DNA of 64,000 bases. Origin: Taklimakanibacter lacteus. GTDB lineage: Bacteria; Pseudomonadota; Alphaproteobacteria; Rhizobiales; Aestuariivirgaceae. Every line of letters starts with the position of its first letter. Positions within the stretch are counted from its first letter, which is position 1. The notes under the pieces were generated by a model, which was given only the letters and a program-made list of their open reading frames with translations, made no database searches and was not told the DNA's origin. The stretch lies in NCBI GenBank assembly GCA_003576695.1, contig QOZQ01000010.1:186001-250000 (forward strand). Reading direction: 5' to 3'. This document shows, one piece after another, positions 16,254-23,721 of this stretch. The position numbers and the translations under genes are program-made.

Positions 16254-17563
16254 TGGACAAGGCGCTGCCGGACACCAGGCCTTTCGCTCCCTTCGAGCGG
16301 ATGCTGGCATTGCGCTATCTGCTGACCCGCCGGCGTGAAGGCTTCGTCTCGGTCATATCGCTGATCTCGTTTCTGGGCATCACGCTGGGCGTGGCCACTC
16401 TCATCGTCGTGATGGCGGTGCTGAACGGCTTCCGCGCCGAGCTGCTCGACAAGATTCTGGGCTTCAGCGGCCACGCGACTTTCTATTCGAGTGATTATAC
16501 GCCGATCACCGACTTTGAAAATATTTCAGCCCGTATTGCCAAAGTCCCAGGTGTCGTCCACGCAATGCCCTTTGTCGAAGGCCAGGCCATGGCTTCCTCA
16601 GTGCGCAACAATACCGGAGCGCTGGTGCGCGGCGTGCATGAGGCTGATCTCAAGAAGCTGCCCAGCATCAATAACGACAAGCTCATCACTGCGGTCAAGG
16701 ATGTCGGCACGCCTGATCCGAAGCCCACTCTTGACGGCTTCGAGGCTTCGGGTGGTGTTGCCGTGGGGGTGGGGCTGGCTTCGCGACATGGCTTGGGCCT
16801 GGGCAGTACACTGACCATCATTTCGCCAAGCGGGCCTGAGACGGTCATGGGAACAGCGCCGCGCATCCGTGACTATCCGGTCGTGGCGATCTTCAAGATC
16901 GGCATGTCCGAATATGATGAGAGCGTCATCTACATGCCGCTAGCCGAGGCGCAGGATTACTTTGTCGTCGACAATGCCGCTTCTGCGATTGAAGTAACTG
17001 TCGACAACCCCGATGCGATTGAGGAGATGAAACCGGCACTGCTCGATGCAGCGGGTCCCGGTCTCGGGATACAGACCTGGCAGCAGCGCAACACCGCGTT
17101 CTTCAGCGCACTGGCGGTGGAGCGCAATGTCATGTTTCTCGTTCTGGCCATGATCATCCTGGTGGCGGCCCTCAACATCATCTCGGGCCTCTACATGCTG
17201 GTGAAGGACAAGGGGCATGATATCGCCATCCTGCGCACCATGGGCGCTACGAGTGGTAGCGTGCAGCGGATTTTCTTCATGACCGGGGCGATCATTGGCG
17301 TAGTCGGCACTGTGGCTGGTTTCGTGCTGGGCCTCATCATTTGTCTCAATGTCGAGAACATTCGCCGCTTCATCACCTGGGTGTCCGGAACGGAGGTTTT
17401 TTCGCCGGAGCTCTACTATCTGTCGCAGCTGCCCGCCAAGATGGAGCCGATGCAGACGGCAGGCATCGTCCTCATGTCGCTGGTCCTGACCTTTGCGGCC
17501 ACTCTCTATCCCTCCTGGCGTGCCGCCCGCCTCGATCCCGTCGAGGCTCTGCGCTACGAATGA
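16253..17563 (+). CDS. lolC: Lipoprotein-releasing ABC transporter permease (LolC/LolE type)
   Basis: 436 residues with four membrane segments: one near the N-terminus (about 35-60, SVISLISFLGITLGVATLIVV) and three near the C-terminus (about 280-310, 330-355, 400-425), enclosing a large periplasmic domain. This is the LolC/E layout. With LolD it extracts outer-membrane lipoproteins from the inner membrane and hands them to LolA. Alphaproteobacteria usually have this one permease acting as a homodimer. It overlaps lolD by four bases. Confidence 0.93.
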   Translation: MDKALPDTRPFAPFERMLALRYLLTRRREGFVSVISLISFLGITLGVATLIVVMAVLNGFRAELLDKILGFSGHATFYSSDYTPITDFENISARIAKVPGVVHAMPFVEGQAMASSVRNNTGALVRGVHEADLKKLPSINNDKLITAVKDVGTPDPKPTLDGFEASGGVAVGVGLASRHGLGLGSTLTIISPSGPETVMGTAPRIRDYPVVAIFKIGMSEYDESVIYMPLAEAQDYFVVDNAASAIEVTVDNPDAIEEMKPALLDAAGPGLGIQTWQQRNTAFFSALAVERNVMFLVLAMIILVAALNIISGLYMLVKDKGHDIAILRTMGATSGSVQRIFFMTGAIIGVVGTVAGFVLGLIICLNVENIRRFITWVSGTEVFSPELYYLSQLPAKMEPMQTAGIVLMSLVLTFAATLYPSWRAARLDPVEALRYE

Positions 17564-18249
17564 CGGACACGCTCAAGCCGGCCCTCGAACTGCGCCATGT
17601 GGCGCGCTCCTTTTCCGAAGGCGCGCGTCGGCTCGACGTGTTCCTCGATGCCAGCATCACGGTCGAGCCGGGCGAGATCGTGGCGCTGGTCGGACAATCG
17701 GGATCGGGCAAGTCGTCGCTTCTTCATATCGCCGGCCTGCTCGAGGCGCCGACTTCAGGCGAAGTCTTCGTCGCCGGGCAGAACTGCACCGCGCTCGACG
17801 ACACTTCGCGCACCCGCGTGCGCCGCATCGGCATCGGCTTCGTCTATCAGTTCCATCATCTGCTGCCGGAATTCTCCGCCCTCGAGAATGTCATGATGCC
17901 CCAGCTCATCGCCGGCGCCAACAAGGCTTCGGCCCAGCGCCGCGCCCGCGAGCTGCTCGAGCGCTTCGGCCTGGCGGCCCGTCTCGAACACCGTCCCGCT
18001 GAATTATCAGGCGGCGAGCAGCAGCGCGTTGCCATCTCGCGCGCCCTGGCCAACCGGCCGCTGCTGCTGTTGGCCGACGAGCCGACCGGCAATCTCGATC
18101 CGAAGACCTCGGATCAGGTCCACGCCGAATTCCTGCGCGTCATAGCGGAGGAGGGGGTGGGGGCATTGGTCGCCACCCACAATATCGAGCTGGCGCGCCG
18201 CATGACCCGCCTGGTGCGGCTCGAAAACGGCAAGCTACTGCCGGAATAG
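17560..18249 (+). CDS. lolD: Lipoprotein-releasing ABC transporter ATPase LolD
   Basis: 229 residues starting at the ATG that overlaps the lolC stop (ATGA). Walker A GQSGSGKS (45-52), the Q-loop in [12 protein letters not shown], signature LSGGEQQRV, Walker [10 protein letters not shown] and the H-loop VATHN are all intact. The product powers lipoprotein release by the LolC permease encoded just upstream. Confidence 0.95.
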   Translation: MTDTLKPALELRHVARSFSEGARRLDVFLDASITVEPGEIVALVGQSGSGKSSLLHIAGLLEAPTSGEVFVAGQNCTALDDTSRTRVRRIGIGFVYQFHHLLPEFSALENVMMPQLIAGANKASAQRRARELLERFGLAARLEHRPAELSGGEQQRVAISRALANRPLLLLADEPTGNLDPKTSDQVHAEFLRVIAEEGVGALVATHNIELARRMTRLVRLENGKLLPE

Positions 18250-18250
18250 A

Positions 18251-18658
18251 TCAGGCCTCGAGCCGATAGCGGGCCGTGGCCAGCAGCGAGGCCTTGATCT
18301 CGCGGTTGGCTTCGCCATAGGGCGATGACGCCACATAGACGAGCTCGACCGCTTCCACCGCCTCGAACGTGCCGGATATGCGCGCCGGCAGATAGAGCAC
18401 ATCGCCTTGCATGGCGGTGATGAGCTTGTCCTTGCTGCGGATGATGCAGGTGCCCATGGTGACCACCAGCACCTCGTCATAGGGGAATTCGAAGCTGCTG
18501 GTCGATCCCTTGGGTGCTCTGAGGAAGCCGACCGCGCCGAGCTTCGCCTCCGGAGCCTCGTCCTCATTGACGACATCGCAGAGCGAGATGCCTGACCACT
18601 CCATCCAGTCGCGTGCGCCGGCGCTGGTGTATTTCCGGATATTATGCGCGTCGAACAT
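18251..18658 (-). CDS. Cupin-domain protein, EutQ-like, under a SoxR-type promoter
   Basis: 135 residues forming one small cupin barrel: FEFPYDEVLVVTMGTCIIRS and MQGDVLYLPARISGTFEA are the two cupin motifs, resembling the DUF861/EutQ group. The usual metal-binding His residues of motif 1 are not evident, so catalysis is uncertain. The gene is divergent from soxR, and its upstream region carries a MerR-family promoter with a 19-bp spacer. It is therefore probably induced by redox-active compounds. It converges tail-to-tail with lolD with a gap of only one base. Confidence 0.75.
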   Translation of the reverse strand: MFDAHNIRKYTSAGARDWMEWSGISLCDVVNEDEAPEAKLGAVGFLRAPKGSTSSFEFPYDEVLVVTMGTCIIRSKDKLITAMQGDVLYLPARISGTFEAVEAVELVYVASSPYGEANREIKASLLATARYRLEA

Positions 18659-18690
18659 AGGGTCCTCGTGCCTTGCTGGTTTCGGCCGCT

Positions 18691-18721
18691 TTCCTACAAG
18701 TTCAAGTCAACTTGAGGTCAA
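18691..18721 (-). promoter_or_regulatory. SoxR-type promoter and operator driving the cupin gene
   Basis: On the minus strand: -35 TTGACC (18721-18716), a 19-base spacer containing the dyad TCAAGTTGACTTGA, and -10 TAGGAA (18696-18691). A 19-bp spacer with a centred dyad is the hallmark of MerR-family activated promoters, and CCTCAAGTTgACTTGA closely matches the known SoxR box. The start point would lie about 25 bases before the cupin ATG. Confidence 0.85.
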
Positions 18722-18745
18722 GAGGCAAAATCGGTATCAAGGCGT

Positions 18746-19210
18746 ATGGACAACCTGCTGACGATCAACCAGATTTCCCGCCGCAGCGGCGTCGCCGCCT
18801 CGGCGCTGCGCTATTATGAGGAGCGCGGCCTCATCGCCTCCGAGCGGGCGGGATCCGGTCACCGGCGATTTCCGCGCGCCATCCTGCGGAAGCTGGCCTT
18901 CATCGTCTTCGCCCAGCGGCTCGGCATGTCGCTCGATGAGATTCGAGCCGAGCTCGACAAGCTGCCGGCCGACCACGTGCCGAAGGGCCGTGACTGGGCG
19001 CGCCTGTCCGGGCCGTGGACGAAGCGCATCGATGAGCGGATCGCCGAGCTCGAGCGCCTGAAAGCGGGTCTTGCCGAGTGCATCGGTTGTGGCTGCCTGT
19101 CGCTCGACCGCTGCCGGCTGGTGAATCCGGCCGACCGGGCAGGCCAGCTGGGCCCCGGGCCGCTCTTCTGGGTCGGCATGGAGCGGGCAAGGTCACGGCG
19201 AGGGGCGTGA
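18746..19210 (+). CDS. soxR: Redox-sensitive transcriptional activator SoxR
   Basis: 154 residues of the MerR family. An N-terminal winged helix-turn-helix (LTINQISRRSGVAASALRYYEERGLI) is followed by a dimerisation helix (about 80-112) and the [2Fe-2S] cluster motif C112-x2-C115-x-C117-x5-C123, which is diagnostic for SoxR. The protein senses redox-cycling compounds and activates promoters with a 19-bp spacer; such a site lies in the divergent intergenic region, facing the cupin gene. No soxS-type gene is nearby, as usual outside enterics. Confidence 0.95.
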   Translation: MDNLLTINQISRRSGVAASALRYYEERGLIASERAGSGHRRFPRAILRKLAFIVFAQRLGMSLDEIRAELDKLPADHVPKGRDWARLSGPWTKRIDERIAELERLKAGLAECIGCGCLSLDRCRLVNPADRAGQLGPGPLFWVGMERARSRRGA

Positions 19211-19278
19211 GCTTCGGCTTGTGGATGAGACTGCCGCCCATGTCGCTTTCACAGCCCCGATTGCGCTAGGCTCAGCCC

Positions 19279-22200
19279 ATGCCGGACGAGTCGAAAAACA
19301 GTGTCACCTTCATCCACCTGCGCGCTCATTCCGCCTATTCCCTGGCGGAGGGTGCCCTTCATATCAAGCAGATGGCGGGCCTCGCCAAGGATATGGGGAG
19401 TCCGGCACTCGCCATAACCGACACCGGCAATCTGTTCGGCGCGCTCGAATTCTCCGATGCCTTGAGCGAAAAGGGCATCCAGCCCATCATCGGCTGCACG
19501 CTCAGGATTGCCTGCGAGGAAGCTTCGCCCGAGGTGGTTCATCGGCAGCGGCCGGGCCTGCGCAAATTGCCGAGCCTCGCTTTGCTGGCCAAGGACGAGG
19601 CCGGCTACCGCAACCTGATGAAGCTGACGAGCCGCGCCTATCTCGATACGCCTGACACGGCCGAGCCCCATGTGGGCATGGACTATCTGGCGGCCCATGC
19701 GGAGGGCCTGATCTGCCTGACCGGCGGGCCTGGCGGTCCCATCAATGAGGCGCTCGTCCAGGGTCAGCCGCCCGTGGCGCGCAGCCGCATCGAGGAATTG
19801 ATCAGGATCTTCGGTGACCGGCTCTATGTCGAATTGCAGCGCCACGGCACAGAGAATGAGCAACTGGCCGAGCCGGGCCTCATCGATCTCGCTTATGAGT
19901 TCGATGTTCCGCTTGTCGCCACCAACGAGCCTTACTTCGCCAAGCAGGACGATTATGCCGCCCATGACGCGCTGATCTGCATCGCCGAGGGTGAGGTTGT
20001 CGCCGCCGAGGATCGGCGCCGGTTGACGCCCGAGCATTATTTCAAGACGCCCAAGCAGATGGCGGCGCTTTTCGCCGACATACCGGAAGCCATCGCCTCG
20101 ACGGTCGAGATCGCCCGGCGCTGCGCCGTCAAGGTCAGATCGCAGAAGCCGATCCTGCCGCGCTATGGCGAAGGCGATGAGGCCGAGGAGCTGCGCCACC
20201 AGGCGGTGGAAGGACTTGCGGCGCGCCTCAAGGAGCGAGGCCTGTCCGAAGGCCACAGCGAGGAGGACTACAGGCAGCGCCTCGATTTCGAGCTCGATGT
20301 CATCATCAAGATGAAATATCCGGGCTACTTCCTCATCGTTTCCGACTTCATCAAATATGCGAAGTCAAAGGGCATCCCGGTGGGGCCGGGACGTGGCTCG
20401 GGCGCGGGCTCGCTCGTCGCCTATTCGCTCACCATCACCGATCTCGATCCCCTGCGCTTCAAGCTGCTGTTCGAGCGCTTCCTCAATCCCGACCGCGTGT
20501 CGATGCCCGACTTCGACATCGACTTCTGCCAGGACCGGCGCGATGAGGTGATCGACTATGTCCAGCACAAATACGGCAAGGACCACGTCGCCCAGATCAT
20601 CACTTTCGGCAAGTTGCAGGCCCGCGCCGTGTGCCGCGATGTCGGCCGCGTCCTGCAGATGCCCTATGGCCAGGTGGACCGGCTGTGCAAGCTGATCCCG
20701 ATGAACCCGGCCAATCCGGTGAGCCTCGCCCAGGCCATCGACGGCGAGCCGCGCCTCAAGGAAGAGCGCGACAAGGACGCGACGGTGCGCACCATGCTGG
20801 AGATCGGGCTCAAGCTCGAAGGGCTCTACCGGCATGCCTCGACCCATGCCGCCGGCATCGTGATCGGCGACCGGCCGCTGGAAGAGCTGGTGCCGCTCTA
20901 CCGCGATCCGCGCTCATCGCTGCCTGCCACCCAGTTCAACATGAAATATGTCGAGAAGGCCGGGCTGGTGAAGTTCGACTTCCTCGGCCTCAAGACGCTT
21001 ACCATCATCGACAAGGCGCAGCGTCTCATCCGCCAGCGTATCGCGGATTTCGACGCCAACAAGATTCCTCTCGACGACCAAGCCACATTCGCGATGCTGG
21101 GGCAGGGCGATACGGTGGGGGTGTTCCAGCTGGAAAGTGCCGGCATGCGCGATGCGGTGCGCCAGATGCACGCCGACCGCTTCGAGGACCTCATCGCGCT
21201 CGTCGCCCTTTATCGCCCGGGCCCGATGGCCAATATTCCGCTCTACTGCGCGAGAAAGCTCGGCCGCGAGCCGATCGAATACATGCACCCCGCGCTCGAG
21301 CCGATCCTCAAGGAGACCTTCGGGGTCATCACCTATCAGGAGCAGGTGCAGCAGATCGCCAAGGATCTCGCCGGCTACACGCTGGCCCAGGCCGATCTCC
21401 TGCGCCGCGCCATGGGTAAGAAGATCAAGGCGGAAATGGATGCGCAGCGCGACAACTTCCTCAAGGGCGCCATCGAGCGCGGCGTCGATGCGACGATCGC
21501 CACCAATATCTTCGATGCCTGCGCCAAATTCGCCGAATATGGCTTCAACAAGTCGCATTCGGCCCCTTATGCCTATATCAGCTATCAGACGGCCTTTCTC
21601 AAAGCCAACCATCCGGTCGAGTTCCTGGCCGCCTCGATGTCGCTCGATATGGGCAACACCGATAAACTGCAGGTCTTCCGCCAGGAGGCGCAGCGCATCG
21701 GGGTCAGGATCATGCCGCCTTCGATCAACACCTCTGAAGTCGATTTCGCGGTGAAGGACAATGCCGTGCTCTATTCGCTCTCGGCGCTCAAGAATGTCGG
21801 GTCGGGGGCCATCCACCATCTAGTCGAGAAGCGCAACGCCGAAGGGCCTTATGTCTCGCTGGGTGATTTCGCGCGCCGGATCGACGCCCATATCCTGAAC
21901 CGCCGCGCCCTGGAAAGCCTGGTAAAGGCGGGCGCCTTCGATGATCTGCAGCCCAACCGCGCCCAGGTCTTCGACGGTGTCGACGCCATCCTTGCCATGG
22001 CCAACCGCACGACGGCCGAGGCCGAGGCCGGCCAGCATGATCTTTTCGGCCAGGCATCCGGGCGCAAGGAAGACGTTCCCCTGGCCGTACGCGAAGCGTG
22101 GCTGCCGATGGATCGCCTTTCGCATGAGTTTGAGGCGGTCGGCTTCTATCTGTCCGGCCATCCGCTCGATGACTACATGACGAGACTGCAGCGTCTCGGC

Positions 22201-22725
22201 GTCGATACCTGGACCTCCTTCCATGACAAGGCGCTGACCAAGGGCGCTACGGCGGCGAAGCTCGCCGGCACCATCACCCATCGCCAGGAGCGGCGCTCGA
22301 AATCCGGCAACAAATTCGCCTTTGTCGGCTTCTCCGACCCGACCGGACAGTTCGAGACCATCTGCTTCTCCGACACGCTCGCCGTGTCGCGCGATATGCT
22401 CGAGCCCGGCAAGGCCGTCATCGCCCGGGTCGAGGCGGATGTCGATGGCGAGGAGGTGCGGCTGCGCCTGCAAGGAGTGGAAGAGCTCGACAAGGTGGCG
22501 GCGCAGATCACCTCCGGCCTCACCATTTTCGTGCGCGATGCCAGGCCAATCGACTCGATCGCCCAGCGCCTGACCAATGGCGGCCGGGCGCCGGTCAAGC
22601 TCGTCCTGCAGATGGACAAGGGGCGCGAGGTCGAGGTGGTGCTCGGCAACAAATTCACCGTGACGCCGCAGATCAAGGGCGCGATAAAGGCGATCACCGG
22701 TGTCGTCGATGTGCAAGATCTATGA
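19279..22725 (+). CDS. dnaE: DNA polymerase III alpha subunit
   Basis: 1148 residues, normal for DnaE1. The N-terminal PHP domain (FIHLRAHSAYSLAEGA ...) leads into the polymerase core with GPGRGSGAGSLVAYSL and the catalytic aspartates in MPDFDIDFCQDRRDEV (about 410-425), then the helix-hairpin-helix and OB domains (about 1000-1070, AGTITHRQERRSKSGNKFAF). It is the replicative polymerase of the chromosome. It follows lolD in relatives; here the cupin and soxR genes are interposed. Its stop overlaps the next start (ATGA). Confidence 0.97.
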   Translation: MPDESKNSVTFIHLRAHSAYSLAEGALHIKQMAGLAKDMGSPALAITDTGNLFGALEFSDALSEKGIQPIIGCTLRIACEEASPEVVHRQRPGLRKLPSLALLAKDEAGYRNLMKLTSRAYLDTPDTAEPHVGMDYLAAHAEGLICLTGGPGGPINEALVQGQPPVARSRIEELIRIFGDRLYVELQRHGTENEQLAEPGLIDLAYEFDVPLVATNEPYFAKQDDYAAHDALICIAEGEVVAAEDRRRLTPEHYFKTPKQMAALFADIPEAIASTVEIARRCAVKVRSQKPILPRYGEGDEAEELRHQAVEGLAARLKERGLSEGHSEEDYRQRLDFELDVIIKMKYPGYFLIVSDFIKYAKSKGIPVGPGRGSGAGSLVAYSLTITDLDPLRFKLLFERFLNPDRVSMPDFDIDFCQDRRDEVIDYVQHKYGKDHVAQIITFGKLQARAVCRDVGRVLQMPYGQVDRLCKLIPMNPANPVSLAQAIDGEPRLKEERDKDATVRTMLEIGLKLEGLYRHASTHAAGIVIGDRPLEELVPLYRDPRSSLPATQFNMKYVEKAGLVKFDFLGLKTLTIIDKAQRLIRQRIADFDANKIPLDDQATFAMLGQGDTVGVFQLESAGMRDAVRQMHADRFEDLIALVALYRPGPMANIPLYCARKLGREPIEYMHPALEPILKETFGVITYQEQVQQIAKDLAGYTLAQADLLRRAMGKKIKAEMDAQRDNFLKGAIERGVDATIATNIFDACAKFAEYGFNKSHSAPYAYISYQTAFLKANHPVEFLAASMSLDMGNTDKLQVFRQEAQRIGVRIMPPSINTSEVDFAVKDNAVLYSLSALKNVGSGAIHHLVEKRNAEGPYVSLGDFARRIDAHILNRRALESLVKAGAFDDLQPNRAQVFDGVDAILAMANRTTAEAEAGQHDLFGQASGRKEDVPLAVREAWLPMDRLSHEFEAVGFYLSGHPLDDYMTRLQRLGVDTWTSFHDKALTKGATAAKLAGTITHRQERRSKSGNKFAFVGFSDPTGQFETICFSDTLAVSRDMLEPGKAVIARVEADVDGEEVRLRLQGVEELDKVAAQITSGLTIFVRDARPIDSIAQRLTNGGRAPVKLVLQMDKGREVEVVLGNKFTVTPQIKGAIKAITGVVDVQDL

Positions 22726-23207
22726 TCGTGGCAGAGATCCATTCCCTTGAAGGCGGCTGCTTCTGCGGCGCCGTGCGCTATCGGCTGAAGACGCCGCCGA
22801 TGTTCGTGAATTGCTGTCATTGCCGCGATTGCCAGCGCCAGACCGGCAGCGCCTTCGTGATCAACGGCGTCATCGAGGCGGATCGCATTGAATTGCTTAA
22901 GGGCAAGCCGGAAGCCGTGAGCATGCCGACCGAAAGCGGCCGTCCGCATGATATTTACCGCTGCCCCGAATGCCGCATCGCTCTGTGGAGCGACTATGGC
23001 CGCAGGCCGATGCGCTTCGTGCGTATGAGCACACTCGATGACGCCGCGGCCTTTGCGCCCGACGCTCATATCTTCACACGCTCGAAGCTGCCCTGGGTCA
23101 GGCTTTCCGAGGATATTCCGGCCTTCGATATTTTCTACGACATGAAGACGCAATGGCCAGCCGACAGCTTGAAGCGCCGCGAGGCGCTGCTGGGGCAGGG
23201 GAAATAA
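22722..23207 (+). CDS. GFA-family (glutathione-dependent formaldehyde-activating-like) zinc protein
   Basis: 161 residues with the complete GFA zinc pattern: C13-x-C15, C31-C32-x-C34-x2-C37 and C81-x2-C84. The family includes S-(hydroxymethyl)glutathione synthase, but most members have no proven reaction, so the substrate here is open. It overlaps dnaE by four bases and lies 18 bases before a cupin gene, so it may be expressed from the dnaE transcript. Confidence 0.88.
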   Translation: MIVAEIHSLEGGCFCGAVRYRLKTPPMFVNCCHCRDCQRQTGSAFVINGVIEADRIELLKGKPEAVSMPTESGRPHDIYRCPECRIALWSDYGRRPMRFVRMSTLDDAAAFAPDAHIFTRSKLPWVRLSEDIPAFDIFYDMKTQWPADSLKRREALLGQGK

Positions 23208-23225
23208 CAAGAAGGGAGAGACGAC

Positions 23226-23678
23226 ATGGGACAGGATCTGGAGAAGGGCATCACCGCCAATGGCGCCGGTTTCGCCGGCAAGAGCTGGAACATCCTGGGG
23301 CAGCTCTATTTCCCCAAGGCTGTGTGCGACTCGACCTTCGCCTTCGAGACCAACAGCCAGCCCGGCCAGTTCGTGCCGGTGCATGTTCATCCGACCCAGG
23401 ACGAATTCATCCTGGTGCAGGAGGGTGAGCTCGACCTCAAGCTCGACGGCAAATGGCTGAAGGCCAGGGCCGGCGATCTGGTGCGCATGCCGCGCGGCAT
23501 CCCGCACGGCTATTTCAACAAGTCGGACAAGCCGGCGCGGGCGCTGTTCTGGGTGTCGCCTGCCCGCATGCTGGAAGAGCTGTTCAACAAGCTCGACAAT
23601 GTCGCCGATCCCATGGAGGCGGTGCGGATCTCGGCCGAACATGAGGTCGACTTCCTGCCGCCGGAAGCCAATGCCTAG
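23226..23678 (+). CDS. Cupin-domain protein
   Basis: 150 residues. The cupin motif 1 is well formed (PVHVHPTQDEFILVQEGELDLKL, with two His, Gln/Asp and Glu) and motif 2 (AGDLVRMPRGIPHGYFN) carries the last His, so a metal-binding barrel is likely. No reaction can be assigned. A ribosome site (AAGGGAGAG) precedes the ATG; it is probably co-transcribed with the GFA gene. Confidence 0.85.
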   Translation: MGQDLEKGITANGAGFAGKSWNILGQLYFPKAVCDSTFAFETNSQPGQFVPVHVHPTQDEFILVQEGELDLKLDGKWLKARAGDLVRMPRGIPHGYFNKSDKPARALFWVSPARMLEELFNKLDNVADPMEAVRISAEHEVDFLPPEANA

Positions 23679-23721
23679 GGGCTAGCCCCCGGGGCTGGCC
23701 TTAACGTAAACTCTGATTCCT

